A stretch of DNA of 64,000 nucleotides from Maribrevibacterium harenarium (GCF_006385675.1 NZ_VFRR01000007.1:1-64000); one strand, 5' to 3'; positions 17,679 through 25,889 are shown, counted from the first letter of the stretch. Notes: generated from the sequence alone by a model not told the origin. A program made the numbers and translations.

Positions 17679-18941
17679 TTACTCAGGCACAGTAAAGCGG
17701 TAACCCGGTTTAGCAAATACCGTTTGTACGGTACTGATGGCGCGTTCTTTAAAGCCCCCTTCGCAGTAGGCTAGGTAAAAATCCCACATGCGGCAGAACA
17801 CGTCGTCAAACCCCATATCGGTGACACGGTGACGCTGTTCGTGGAAGCGCTGACGCCAGTCGGCTAAGGTCATAGCATAGTGCTCAGTGATATCCTCTAG
17901 GGCGACCATTTGCATATCGGTTTTGCGGGCTAAGCGGTCGGATATCACTTGAACGGAAGGCAAACAGCCACCGGGGAAAATATAACGTTGAATAAAATCT
18001 ACGGAGTTTTTGGCGTAGTCATAACGTTGATCCGCAATGGTAATCGCTTGAATGACCATCAAGCCGCTCGGTTTCAATAAGGACGAGCACTTACTGAAAT
18101 AGCTGTCGTAAAATTCGTGCCCCACTGCTTCGATCATTTCGATGGAAACCAGCTTGTCGTACTGTCCTTCCATTTCCCGGTAATCTTTTAACAACAGGGT
18201 GATTTTGTCCGATAAGCCCTCGTCCGCGACCCGCTGCTTGGCGTATTCATACTGTTCCTGGGAAATCGTCGTGGTAGTGACTTTGCAGCCGTAATTCTTG
18301 GCGGCATGAATCGCCATGCCGCCCCAGCCAGTACCGATTTCTACCAAGTGATCAGTTGGTTTCAGTTCTAGCTTCTGACAGATATGATCCAACTTATGTA
18401 CTGCCGCTTCTTCCAAACTGGTTCGTTGGGTTTGATAGATCGCCGCTGAGTACATCATGGTCGGATCAAGAAACAAGCGGAAGAAATCATTACCCAAATC
18501 GTAGTGAGCAGAGATATTTTTCTTAGAGCCAGAACGGCTGTTAGCATTAAATTTATGGAATAGATAGGTCGCCATACGTGACCAAATAGGACGGGCGCTG
18601 TCTGCTTCGTTGATCACGTTTAAATTGGCTACCATCAAGCGGATAACAGCCACCAAGTCAGGTGTGCTCCACCACCCTCTCATGTAGGCTTCACCGGCAC
18701 CAATACTGGCGTTGTTAAAAACGTCTCGGTAGGCACCTTGGTCGTGTATTACGATATGAGCATGATAGGGTGTCAGATCGGGGGATTGACCAAACTCATG
18801 GCGCTGATCACCATCCTCTACCACTAAATGACCTATCGTTAATCGACGTAAGAGCGTGTGAACGGCTTTTTTTGCCACCCCGTCGAACCAGGTTTTTCTG
18901 CTTTTAATCTGCTTTTGGTTGGCAATACTCGCTGAACTCAT
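17679..18941 (-). CDS. cfa: Cyclopropane-fatty-acyl-phospholipid synthase family methyltransferase
   Basis: Uses S-adenosylmethionine to modify the double bond of unsaturated phospholipid acyl chains. The SAM site VEIGTGWGGMAIHAA lies near residues 196-210, preceded by the family pattern SAHYDLGNDFFRLFLD (about 145-160). Length 420 is somewhat longer than E. coli Cfa (382). In ChrR regulons related enzymes may make methylated or furan fatty acids (UfaM in Rhodobacter sphaeroides) rather than cyclopropanes; sequence alone does not decide. It is 19 bp downstream of the DUF1365 gene in one transcript with the flavoprotein and SDR. Confidence 0.93.
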   Translation of the reverse strand: MSSASIANQKQIKSRKTWFDGVAKKAVHTLLRRLTIGHLVVEDGDQRHEFGQSPDLTPYHAHIVIHDQGAYRDVFNNASIGAGEAYMRGWWSTPDLVAVIRLMVANLNVINEADSARPIWSRMATYLFHKFNANSRSGSKKNISAHYDLGNDFFRLFLDPTMMYSAAIYQTQRTSLEEAAVHKLDHICQKLELKPTDHLVEIGTGWGGMAIHAAKNYGCKVTTTTISQEQYEYAKQRVADEGLSDKITLLLKDYREMEGQYDKLVSIEMIEAVGHEFYDSYFSKCSSLLKPSGLMVIQAITIADQRYDYAKNSVDFIQRYIFPGGCLPSVQVISDRLARKTDMQMVALEDITEHYAMTLADWRQRFHEQRHRVTDMGFDDVFCRMWDFYLAYCEGGFKERAISTVQTVFAKPGYRFTVPE

Positions 18942-18960
18942 GTTCCTTTCCTTTTCAAAG

Positions 18961-19743
18961 TTAAGGATCGGTGCTGTGGTGTTTCGGGTGATCGTAAATT
19001 GGCACGCGCTTCAAAAAGAGTTTAAGTGCTTGCCAATAAATACCCCAAGCTACTTTGGCGGTCATCCACGGGTAGCGGGCAAGTAACGTCGTTAAACTGC
19101 CCCCGGTGATCGTTTCCCGTTTTAGAGTCAAAGTAGCGTCAAACACGCAGCTAGATGGATCCGACTGCAATCGATTAATCATATGCACGGCCAACTTTTC
19201 CCCCGGAACGGAGCTGCGCCAGTCATATAAATGGTGCATCGGGTTAAAAGGCGACACATGCATCGACTTGTTGATACTGGTACGCTGAGTAGACTGAGTT
19301 GGATCACAAGGGAAAACATAAGCAATGCGTTCTGACCAAGGAGTATTGGTCACTTCCAGTAGCATGGCTTGCAACTGTTCTTGGTCATCAAAGCAGTAAT
19401 AGATCGAAATGGGGTTAATGATGTAACCGAAATAACGGGGATTGGTGAGTAAGCGTACCGGGCCGGATAGTTGCGTGCCCAGCTCACTGTTCACTCGGTT
19501 GAGCACGGCTTTTTTTAACGGTAGATTCGGGTCACCAAAATAATCAGCACGCACGAATCGGGCCGGGAAGCCACGTCGCTTAGACCAAAGCGGACTCTTA
19601 GCCAACACCTGATCCACTTCATCCAAATCCCAATACAACATGGAAACTTGATAACTGAACTCATGGGTGCGGGGCTGGTAACGGCGATGGCGCACCGTGC
19701 CAGTATAAATGGCGCTGTTAAGCGGATTGGATGTCACTACCAT
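18961..19743 (-). CDS. DUF1365 protein of the cfa cluster
   Basis: A 260-residue protein beginning MVVTSNPLNSAIYTG, with TAGGAG upstream; the start overlaps the flavoprotein stop by 7 bp. The family pattern is clear: the RHRRYQPRTHEFSY segment near residue 19 and NPRYFGYIINPISIYYC near residue 100, then NKSMHVSPFNPM. DUF1365 genes nearly always accompany the FAD oxidoreductase and cfa-type genes, and several are members of RpoE-ChrR regulons. The biochemical role has not been settled. Confidence 0.88.
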   Translation of the reverse strand: MVVTSNPLNSAIYTGTVRHRRYQPRTHEFSYQVSMLYWDLDEVDQVLAKSPLWSKRRGFPARFVRADYFGDPNLPLKKAVLNRVNSELGTQLSGPVRLLTNPRYFGYIINPISIYYCFDDQEQLQAMLLEVTNTPWSERIAYVFPCDPTQSTQRTSINKSMHVSPFNPMHHLYDWRSSVPGEKLAVHMINRLQSDPSSCVFDATLTLKRETITGGSLTTLLARYPWMTAKVAWGIYWQALKLFLKRVPIYDHPKHHSTDP

Positions 19744-20990
19744 TCTACTCCTAAGCCACTTGCTACGCGCACCCCACTCCAACAACCATCTTCATGGAAA
19801 CCGTTACGCCAATAAGCGCCACAGAACCAGGTATTCGCTACCCCATTAATCTCGTGCCAACGCTCTTGGGCTTTGATGCCTTCCAAGGTGAACGTCGGGT
19901 GGGCATATTGATAACGACCAATGATTTTTTTCGGGTCAATCAGGTCTTCTCGGTTTAGGGTAACCACGTAGGTCTTATCCGTATCGTCAAAGCGTTGCAG
20001 GATATTCATGTTGTAGCTCAAGGTCGCCGGTTTGGTGCTGTCTTTGCCCAAATGATAGTTCCAGCTCGACCAAGCTAACTTGGCTTTGGGCATTAGTTTG
20101 GTATCCGTGTGCAGAATCACATCGTTATTACGATATGGAATCGCCCCAAGGATCTCCTGTTCCTTGGCGGTAGGTTCGCTTAGCAGTGCCAATGCCTCGT
20201 CACTGTGGCAGGCAAACACAACCTGGTCAAAAGACTCGCTCGGTTGCCCATCAAAATGCAGTATCACATGGTCATCAAAACGCTCAACTGACGTGATTTT
20301 GCTATTAGTGCGTATCTTACTGTGGAAACCCGCCGTCAGAGGCGTGATGTAGGCGGCAGATCCTCCCTTAATAACCCGCCACTGGGGGCGATCATTGACA
20401 CTGAGTAAACCGTGATTTTTGAAAAAACGCACAAAGAAGATCAACGGAAAATCCAGCATTTCATCCAAGGTTGACGACCAAATGGCGCTGCCCATTGGGA
20501 TCAAATAGTGGCTGGCAAACATGCGACCATAACCTTTTTGCTTCAGATACTGGCCTAACGTGGTGGCTTCGTCCAAACGACCGCTCTCTAAATCTGCAAT
20601 CGCTTCTTTGTTGAAGGACAGGATATCCTTCAACATCTTTAGATAAGGAATATTAAACAGGTTCTTACGCTGGGCGAACAGTGAGTTAAGGTTGTTGCCA
20701 CCGTACTCCAAGCCGGTTTGCTCACAGCTGACGCTGAAGCTCATCTCGGTTGGTAAGGAGTCGATTTTTAGCTCATTCATTAGACGAATGAAATTCGGGT
20801 AAGTCCAATCGTTGTAAACGATAAAGCCGGTGTCGATAAAGCGGCGCTTTGCCCCTTCTTGGACTTCCTTGGTGGCGGTGTGTCCGCCGAGGCGCTCAGC
20901 CGATTCAAATACACAAATTTCATGTTTACGCTGCAATAAATATGCGGCGGTTAGTCCTGATATGCCGGTTCCGATAATGGCGATCTTCAC
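19737..20990 (-). CDS. FAD-dependent oxidoreductase of the cfa cluster
   Basis: A 417-residue amine-oxidase-like flavoprotein. The N-terminal dinucleotide fold IGTGISGLTAAYLL (residues 6-19), the following acidic end FESAERLGGHT, and a C-terminal FAD segment WRNGFHEDGCWSG are visible. In ChrR-type clusters this enzyme acts with the Cfa-like methyltransferase on membrane fatty acids; desaturation or a related oxidation is a reasonable guess (compare UfaD in Rhodobacter). It is translationally coupled to DUF1365 by overlap and is 33 bp after the SDR. Confidence 0.87.
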   Translation of the reverse strand: MKIAIIGTGISGLTAAYLLQRKHEICVFESAERLGGHTATKEVQEGAKRRFIDTGFIVYNDWTYPNFIRLMNELKIDSLPTEMSFSVSCEQTGLEYGGNNLNSLFAQRKNLFNIPYLKMLKDILSFNKEAIADLESGRLDEATTLGQYLKQKGYGRMFASHYLIPMGSAIWSSTLDEMLDFPLIFFVRFFKNHGLLSVNDRPQWRVIKGGSAAYITPLTAGFHSKIRTNSKITSVERFDDHVILHFDGQPSESFDQVVFACHSDEALALLSEPTAKEQEILGAIPYRNNDVILHTDTKLMPKAKLAWSSWNYHLGKDSTKPATLSYNMNILQRFDDTDKTYVVTLNREDLIDPKKIIGRYQYAHPTFTLEGIKAQERWHEINGVANTWFCGAYWRNGFHEDGCWSGVRVASGLGVEW

Positions 20991-21023
20991 TGCTTCCTAC
21001 TCCTTTATGGGGTTGGGTTAACT

Positions 21024-21785
21024 CTAGTCGTTAATTGGCTTAGTCGCATTAAGGCGCAACCATAATTTTGGCAAACACCTGGCCAAGGTCAGTACCATGG
21101 ACAAACGTTTAGGAAAGGCGTACTCAAAGGGCCGTTTTTCCAGTGCGCGATAAATACGTTCAGAGGCTTGCTCCGCAGACATAATAAAAGGCATAGAAAA
21201 ATCGTTTTTCTGGGTCAATGGTGTATCAACAAAACCCGGCAGTACACAGGTGACATCAATACCATATTGGGCAACATCCATGCGCAAAGCAGAGAGAAAA
21301 TAGCGCACCGCGGCCTTACTCGCCCCATAGCCCTCTGCGCGGGGGAACGGTGCCTGCACCGCTTGTGATCCGATCCCCACTAAATGCCCTCTAGGGGATA
21401 TTTTTAGTAAAGGCAAACAGACTTCGACGCAATTGACCATACCCAAGTAATTCACTGCGTTGATACGCTCGTGCAATGACCAGTCAGGCTTTTCAATATC
21501 TAGATATTCACAATTACCCGCGTTCAGAATCACTCTGTCTAAGTAAGGAGTAAGATCACTGATGGCTTGCTGACAACGACTCAACTGACCTTTGTCGGTC
21601 ACATCAAGGGGGATGAAATGCAAATGTGGTACGCTGTCTAACAGGGTCTCTAACTCTCCGGCTGAGCGCGCACTAGCTATAACGTGCCAGCCATCCGCAA
21701 GGTGGCGTTTGACCAGCGACAAGCCGATGCCGGAACTTGCCCCAGTAATCCATACCCATTGTTGTGGTTGAGTCTCTTGCGTCAT
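21024..21785 (-). CDS. Short-chain dehydrogenase/reductase
   Basis: A classical SDR of 253 residues: cofactor motif TGASSGIG (about residues 14-21), NAG at about 91-93, catalytic serine in VGIGSQ and the Y-x3-K pair in YGASK (about 153-157). It reduces or oxidises an unknown carbonyl/alcohol with NAD(P). Its start overlaps the stop of the NTF2-like gene (TAATG), so the two are co-translated. A homologue is part of many ChrR-controlled cfa clusters. Confidence 0.88.
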   Translation of the reverse strand: MTQETQPQQWVWITGASSGIGLSLVKRHLADGWHVIASARSAGELETLLDSVPHLHFIPLDVTDKGQLSRCQQAISDLTPYLDRVILNAGNCEYLDIEKPDWSLHERINAVNYLGMVNCVEVCLPLLKISPRGHLVGIGSQAVQAPFPRAEGYGASKAAVRYFLSALRMDVAQYGIDVTCVLPGFVDTPLTQKNDFSMPFIMSAEQASERIYRALEKRPFEYAFPKRLSMVLTLARCLPKLWLRLNATKPIND

Positions 21786-22231
21786 TATTGCACCGCCAAT
21801 CTATTTTTCAGTCCGCGTACGATACGACCAAGGAATGGGATGTGTTCATAAAGCATCTGCCCCATATCGTACACATCCTCGTGGTAAGTAATACGATCGT
21901 TAAACTGCACCTGAGACATGCCCCGCACCACATGGGTTTTATTGCCTAGTTTGGGGTGACGGAAGTACATATTCCACTTTATGTAGGCCGTATCCGCACT
22001 TACCATTTGGTCTAAAAATTCAAAGCGACCGCTTTCTACATTGGCAGAAATGTCTGCCAAATAAGCATGCAATTCCGCCATGCCGGTAATCTCATGAACC
22101 GGATCTTTAAAACGCACGTCGGAGGCGTAAATGTCACCGATGCTATCAAGCGCCGGTTTGCGTACATCTTTGTAGAAGTTTTTAAAACGCTCGATTAATT
22201 CAAGCTGTTGTTTTGTAGGGCGATCTGACAT
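21785..22231 (-). CDS. NTF2/SnoaL-like protein, first gene of the ChrR-linked lipid operon
   Basis: A 148-residue SnoaL-like cone-fold protein (FKDPVHEITGMAELHAYLADI near residues 41-61). Such proteins can be small-ligand enzymes or binding proteins. The start at 22231 has GGAG nine bases upstream; a longer frame back to 22315 would read through the promoter region and is rejected. It is the first gene after the minus-strand ECF-type promoter at 22274-22301, leaving a leader of about 30 bases. The activity is unknown. Confidence 0.82.
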   Translation of the reverse strand: MSDRPTKQQLELIERFKNFYKDVRKPALDSIGDIYASDVRFKDPVHEITGMAELHAYLADISANVESGRFEFLDQMVSADTAYIKWNMYFRHPKLGNKTHVVRGMSQVQFNDRITYHEDVYDMGQMLYEHIPFLGRIVRGLKNRLAVQ

Positions 22232-22273
22232 AGCTATTTTCTCCATGGCTCGCCAAGTTCTCTCGTATTTGAC

Positions 22274-22301
22274 TATACGCAACAGAAAAGTTTTCAGATC
22301 A
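22274..22301 (-). promoter_or_regulatory. ECF sigma (RpoE/ChrR, ECF11-type) promoter for the lipid operon
   Basis: On the minus strand TGATCT (22301-22296) and CGTATA (22279-22274) are separated by exactly 16 bases. This is the -35/-10 form recalled for the ECF11 (RpoE-ChrR) group, and the same spacing occurs in the divergent promoter next to it. It points at the NTF2-like gene. Confidence 0.75.
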
Positions 22302-22302
22302 G

Positions 22303-22330
22303 TGATCCAGCTCAATCCAACTGGCGTATA
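22303..22330 (+). promoter_or_regulatory. ECF sigma (RpoE/ChrR, ECF11-type) promoter for sigma-chrR
   Basis: TGATCC (22303-22308), 16 bases, CGTATA (22325-22330). It points at the sigma gene (start 22395), so the sigma factor probably drives its own operon. The two -35 boxes of the divergent pair are one base apart. Confidence 0.78.
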
Positions 22331-22394
22331 CTGCTAATGCGGGGCTACCCCACCACACCCTTAGACAATCTTTGGCAACGGCTTGGAGCAGATA

Positions 22395-22970
22395 ATGGAA
22401 AGGGTACAAGAAAAACCGGCAGACGAATCCCTGCTAAACGACATGAATGCTGTGGCACAACACCGGGACCAGCAGGCACTGGCGCGCCTGTTCGATCACT
22501 ACGCTCCGCGTGTGCGTGCATTTTGTTTGGCGGCCCAGCCGGGCGCAAATTTAATGGCTGATGACATTACCCAAGAAGTGATGATTCGCATCTGGAACAA
22601 GGCACATACCTACAAACCAGAGTCCGCTTCTTTGACGACTTGGATATTCACCATCGCCAGAAATGCGCGTATTGATTACATGCGTAAAAATGGCCGTTTC
22701 CAAACCGATATTGACCCGGAATTTTTTTGGAGTGAACTTGTTGACGAGAACGCTGACCCATTTGCCGATGCCCAACGTAAAAGAGATCAGGACATCATTC
22801 GCGAAGGATTAAGCAAGCTTCCCGTCGATCAGCGTCAAGTGCTTTCTAAGGTGTATCTAGAAGGCAAGACCCATAAAGAAGCGTCGGAGGAATTAGACCT
22901 TCCTCTTGGCACGATCAAATCACGGGTACGATTGGCTTTGCATAAATTGACGGTTTATATCAAGAGGTAG
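22395..22970 (+). CDS. rpoE: ECF sigma factor of the RpoE-ChrR type
   Basis: This 191-residue sigma-70 family ECF factor starts at 22395 (GGAG six bases upstream; a TTG 12 bases earlier is not needed). Region 2 is seen in DDITQEVMIRIWNKA (about residues 56-70) and region 4 in LDLPLGTIKSRVRLALHKL near the end. The ChrR anti-sigma follows 5 bp downstream, which defines the group. In Rhodobacter, ChrR releases this sigma factor under singlet oxygen, inducing photolyase, cfa and lipid genes. It is distinct from the envelope-stress RpoE of E. coli despite the shared name. Confidence 0.92.
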   Translation: MERVQEKPADESLLNDMNAVAQHRDQQALARLFDHYAPRVRAFCLAAQPGANLMADDITQEVMIRIWNKAHTYKPESASLTTWIFTIARNARIDYMRKNGRFQTDIDPEFFWSELVDENADPFADAQRKRDQDIIREGLSKLPVDQRQVLSKVYLEGKTHKEASEELDLPLGTIKSRVRLALHKLTVYIKR

Positions 22971-22975
22971 CGGAA

Positions 22976-23680
22976 ATGCTAAACTACCATCCAAGTGTCG
23001 ACATGCTCGTGGAATACGCTTCTGGGGCTTTGTCTTTGCCTCACGCCCTGTGCGTTTCCACTCACTTAGACCAGTGCGAACACTGCCGCGCCCACGTGCG
23101 CAAGCTAAGCCAACTTGGTGGGCTAATGTTTGAAACTCCACCAGATGAGCCTTCGCGCAAAGGGCTTGATAGCCTCAAGGCAAGCTTGTTTGAGCGTCTC
23201 GGGAAAGCAACCAGCGAAGCCACCGCTACCGACATTCAAGTGGCTAGTGTGAAGTCGTCGGATTTCGCCCGTTACCAAGTTCCACGTAGCTTACGCCAGT
23301 ACATACCGGAAGACTATGACAGCCTGAGCTGGATGCGCCTGTCCCCTTCATTCAAATTAGCTACCCTGTGCCAAGAAACGGAAGGGGCGCAAGTGGCGCT
23401 GACACGAATCAAAGCAGGGGCAAGCATGCCCTTGCATACCCACACCGGGGACGAGCTCACGCTTGTATTGGAGGGGGCTTTTTCGGACGAAGACGGGGTC
23501 TACCGCAAGGGAGATTTCTTATCTCGTTCTTGCGACGATAAACACCGCCCAATGGTTACCGAAGATGCTGAATGCATTTGCCTAACAGTACTAGATGGCC
23601 CAATTGAGTTTACCGGCTGGTTCTCCCGGATGCTGAACCCCATCATGCGCAAGTACCACCCCAGCGGAAATCTACGCTAA
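22976..23680 (+). CDS. chrR: ChrR family zinc anti-sigma factor with cupin domain
   Basis: The N-terminal ZAS domain carries His5 and the H30-x3-C34-x2-C37 zinc motif, which holds the sigma factor. The C-terminal cupin (about residues 120-225) has the metal ligand pattern HTHTGDE followed by a later His (DDKHRP), the part needed for response to singlet oxygen in R. sphaeroides ChrR. Length 234 fits the family (about 213-230). It is cotranscribed with the sigma gene; the operon ends before 23713. Confidence 0.93.
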   Translation: MLNYHPSVDMLVEYASGALSLPHALCVSTHLDQCEHCRAHVRKLSQLGGLMFETPPDEPSRKGLDSLKASLFERLGKATSEATATDIQVASVKSSDFARYQVPRSLRQYIPEDYDSLSWMRLSPSFKLATLCQETEGAQVALTRIKAGASMPLHTHTGDELTLVLEGAFSDEDGVYRKGDFLSRSCDDKHRPMVTEDAECICLTVLDGPIEFTGWFSRMLNPIMRKYHPSGNLR

Positions 23681-23712
23681 CTTTTATAACGGGTAATCGG
23701 TTCCCTGTTCTG

Positions 23713-23740
23713 GTATAATTAGAGTTCTTACTAATTATAC
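23713..23740. promoter_or_regulatory. Perfect palindrome over the promoter of the SutA-like gene
   Basis: GTATAATTAG and CTAATTATAC are exact inverted repeats of 10 bp with an 8-base centre. The left arm contains TATAAT, a perfect -10 element. This fits an operator for a dimeric repressor. A transcript hairpin is less likely because the start point would fall inside it. No convincing -35 box is seen. Confidence 0.5.
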
Positions 23741-23757
23741 TAGGCAGGAGCTACCCC

Positions 23758-23940
23758 ATGGCGAAGAAAAAAGCAGCCGATACCAATTCAACCGAAACCT
23801 CAGAAACCATCGCCAGACAAATGGAAGAGTTCCTTGCCCGCGGCGGTCAGATTGAACAAGTCGCTCAAGGTGTCAGCGGCGTCAGCCACACCTCTGGATC
23901 ACGCCATATTACCCTTGGTAACTCTAAGCCGAAGGCGTAG
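23758..23940 (+). CDS. Small SutA-like protein
   Basis: A 60-residue charged protein with a lysine-rich start and the segment RQMEEFLARGGQIEQV (about residues 22-37). That segment closely resembles the conserved part of SutA, an RNA-polymerase-associated regulator of Pseudomonas, and similar small proteins in other gammaproteobacteria. It lacks the acidic N-terminal tail of SutA. AGGAG precedes the ATG. The similarity suggests, but does not prove, a role in transcription. Alternatively it is an unrelated small protein sharing the EFLxRGG element. Confidence 0.65.
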   Translation: MAKKKAADTNSTETSETIARQMEEFLARGGQIEQVAQGVSGVSHTSGSRHITLGNSKPKA

Positions 23941-24040
23941 TCTCCACTCTACTTTACAATTCTAGATAGCAAGTAAATCGTCGCGAGCCATTGGGTAGGC
24001 TGGTATAGTATTGCCTGTTTCCAATTGCGAGGAATACCCT

Positions 24041-24226
24041 GTGTTGTCTGAAAAAGATAAAGAATTTTTTCGCCCCATGTGGCGCCGTGTATTAGCCACT
24101 GCCCTATGTGGCGGCTGGGCTATTCTAGAGTGGAGTTCCGCTCAGCCACTTTGGGCCGTACTTGCAACAGGTTTTACCCTGTATTGCTTGTGGAATTTCT
24201 TCTACAAATTTGACCATGACGCCTAA
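24041..24226 (+). CDS. Small two-helix membrane protein (DUF3329-like)
   Basis: A 61-residue protein from a GTG at 24041 with GAGGA eight bases upstream. A TTG thirty bases earlier is possible but has no site. It has a short polar N-terminus (EKDKEFFRPMWRRV) and two hydrophobic segments (about residues 17-33 and 36-54), ending in an acidic tail. The FFRPxWRR start followed by two helices resembles small DUF3329-type proteins. No function is known. Confidence 0.6.
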   Translation: MLSEKDKEFFRPMWRRVLATALCGGWAILEWSSAQPLWAVLATGFTLYCLWNFFYKFDHDA

Positions 24227-24279
24227 TTTCCTTGGTACGCAGTTCATAATAACAACAAACGATTGGATTGAATCAAACC

Positions 24280-25314
24280 ATGTCACGCCGCCCAACCATT
24301 CACGATCTCGCCGCAGCGGCAGGTGTCAGCACCGCCACAGTTGATCGGGTGCTTAACCGCCGCTCAAAAGTTCGCGAAGCCACTGCTCAGCGAGTTCTTA
24401 TTGCCGCTGAAGACATTGGCTACCATGCTGCCGGATTACTACGTAAACGCGTACAAGAGGCACAACCCGTTAAACACATCACGGTTCTATTGCAACGTAG
24501 CAATGATGAATTCTACCGTGCTCTTGGGGAAACTATTGAATTAGCGTGCTCCCGACAAACGAACTTTCAGTTTGAAACCTCTATTGTCTTTATGGAAGAA
24601 GTTTCCCCCAATCACATTGTTGATTGTCTTAACCGAGCCGGAAAACAAGCCGATGGTGTGGCTTTAGTTGCGCTAGATGATTTACTCATTAATCAAGAAG
24701 TAGAAGCTTTACTTAGCAACAAAGTACCGGTGATTTCACTGCTTTCCCCTCTTTCCTCTGCCAAAATAACGAGTCACATTGGACTTGATGGACGAAAAGT
24801 AGGGAGAACAGGAGCATGGGCGATCAATAGACTGACAGCGGGGCGGTCGGGCAAAATCGGTATCATGCTAGGTAGCCACCGATACTTGAATCAAGAGATT
24901 GCTGAAATCAGTTTCATAAGCTATTTCCGCGATTTCAAGCATCAGTTTGAGATTCTAGACGCCCGCACAAATTTGGATGATGTAGCCTTGGCAAAACAAG
25001 CTACCCTAGAGCTTCTTCATGATTACCCCGATCTAGTCGCAATTTACAGCGCAGGGGGAGGAGTAGATGGAATCATTGATGCATTAAAGGAAACGGGGCG
25101 GCACAAAGATATCGTATTAATTTGCAATGAACTCACCACGAAAACTAGAAAAGCGCTAATAGATGGCACAGTAGACCTAGTTTTAGCAACACCAATACAA
25201 AAAATAGCTTCCGAATTGGCAGAGACCTTTGCGAAAGCCTTTGATAGTAAACGTTCTAGTTCACTTACCCATATTCGGTTACCTGCTGAAATTTACGTAG
25301 CAGAAGGGCTGTAG
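24280..25314 (+). CDS. LacI family regulator, probably of inositol catabolism
   Basis: A 344-residue protein. The N-terminal LacI helix-turn-helix TIHDLAAAAGVSTATVDRVL lies at residues 6-25, followed by a hinge and a periplasmic-binding-like sugar domain of the type-4 group. The start at 24280 is chosen over an ATG four codons earlier because the conserved HTH begins immediately. It is followed directly by the tail of an iolD gene, and LacI proteins of this type often control myo-inositol genes (IolR-like). With the catabolic genes gone here, its targets are either elsewhere or lost. The protein itself looks intact. Confidence 0.85.
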   Translation: MSRRPTIHDLAAAAGVSTATVDRVLNRRSKVREATAQRVLIAAEDIGYHAAGLLRKRVQEAQPVKHITVLLQRSNDEFYRALGETIELACSRQTNFQFETSIVFMEEVSPNHIVDCLNRAGKQADGVALVALDDLLINQEVEALLSNKVPVISLLSPLSSAKITSHIGLDGRKVGRTGAWAINRLTAGRSGKIGIMLGSHRYLNQEIAEISFISYFRDFKHQFEILDARTNLDDVALAKQATLELLHDYPDLVAIYSAGGGVDGIIDALKETGRHKDIVLICNELTTKTRKALIDGTVDLVLATPIQKIASELAETFAKAFDSKRSSSLTHIRLPAEIYVAEGL

Positions 25315-25332
25315 GCAAACCTCGTAAAAAAA

Positions 25333-25356
25333 GGCGATCACAAGATCGCCTTTTTT
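25333..25356 (+). terminator. Terminator after the LacI gene
   Basis: GGCGATC (25333-25339) pairs with GATCGCC (25344-25350), flanked by an A run and a T run; possibly bidirectional. Confidence 0.88.
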
Positions 25357-25361
25357 ATGTT

Positions 25362-25712
25362 CACCGTCTGCAAACGCAAGCGTGTGGCGGTGCTGGCTTC
25401 AACAATATGTTGGAAGATTGCCTAACGCTAGAAGGTAAACCAGCACCCAAAATTGATTTTACGGCCCACGCCAAAGCTATGGGCGCGCGTGGTGAAACCG
25501 TTAAAACTATTCAAGAACTAGAGGCTGCCTTAATTAGAGCTAGGGAATCCGATGTTACTTACATAGTTTCGATTGATACTGATCCAGCAGTCACTGCACC
25601 AGGCGGAGCTTGGTGGGATGTTGCAGTCCCAGAAGTGTCAGAACGGGAAGAGGTTCGTATCGCGAGAAAAAACTACGAGTCACATAAGGCTCGCCAGTTT
25701 AAAAATCTTTAA
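25362..25712 (+). pseudogene. iolD: 3' remnant of iolD (trihydroxycyclohexanedione hydrolase)
   Basis: From 25362 the frame reads HRLQ, then CGGAGFNN, KIDFTAHAKAMGARGETV, IDTDPA and WWDVAVPEVSEREEVR. This is the C-terminal end of IolD, the thiamin-diphosphate enzyme that opens the ring in myo-inositol breakdown. Only about 116 of roughly 600 residues remain, and homology begins within a few bases of the LacI terminator. No start signal is seen before the ATG at 25407. A deletion has therefore fused the regulator region to the end of iolD. The piece is unlikely to have a function. Confidence 0.82.
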
Positions 25713-25720
25713 TTAACAGA

Positions 25721-25755
25721 TTTAGAGATAGCACAAGGTCTCCTCTATCTCTAAA
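25721..25755 (+). terminator. Hairpin after the iolD remnant
   Basis: TTTAGAGATAG (25721-25731) and CTATCTCTAAA (25745-25755) are exact inverted repeats just after the stop codon. This is probably the terminator of the former iol operon, although no long T run follows. Confidence 0.5.
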
Positions 25756-25839
25756 TATTAAACCATGTTTCTCTGACCGAGATGCTCCGTCGCTACTGGT
25801 AGTCTGTCAGGTAACTCTCGCTGGCTAGCGACATTGTTT

Positions 25840-25868
25840 GCCCTCCCCCCGGAGGGCTTTTTTTTTTG
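25840..25868 (+). terminator. Rho-independent terminator
   Basis: GCCCTCC and GGAGGGC form a 7-bp GC-rich stem with a CCCC loop, followed by an uninterrupted run of about ten T. The gene it once served is not clear. On the other strand it lies just after the toxin gene stop. Confidence 0.82.
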
Positions 25869-25889
25869 CTAAACTAAATGACATCTACC

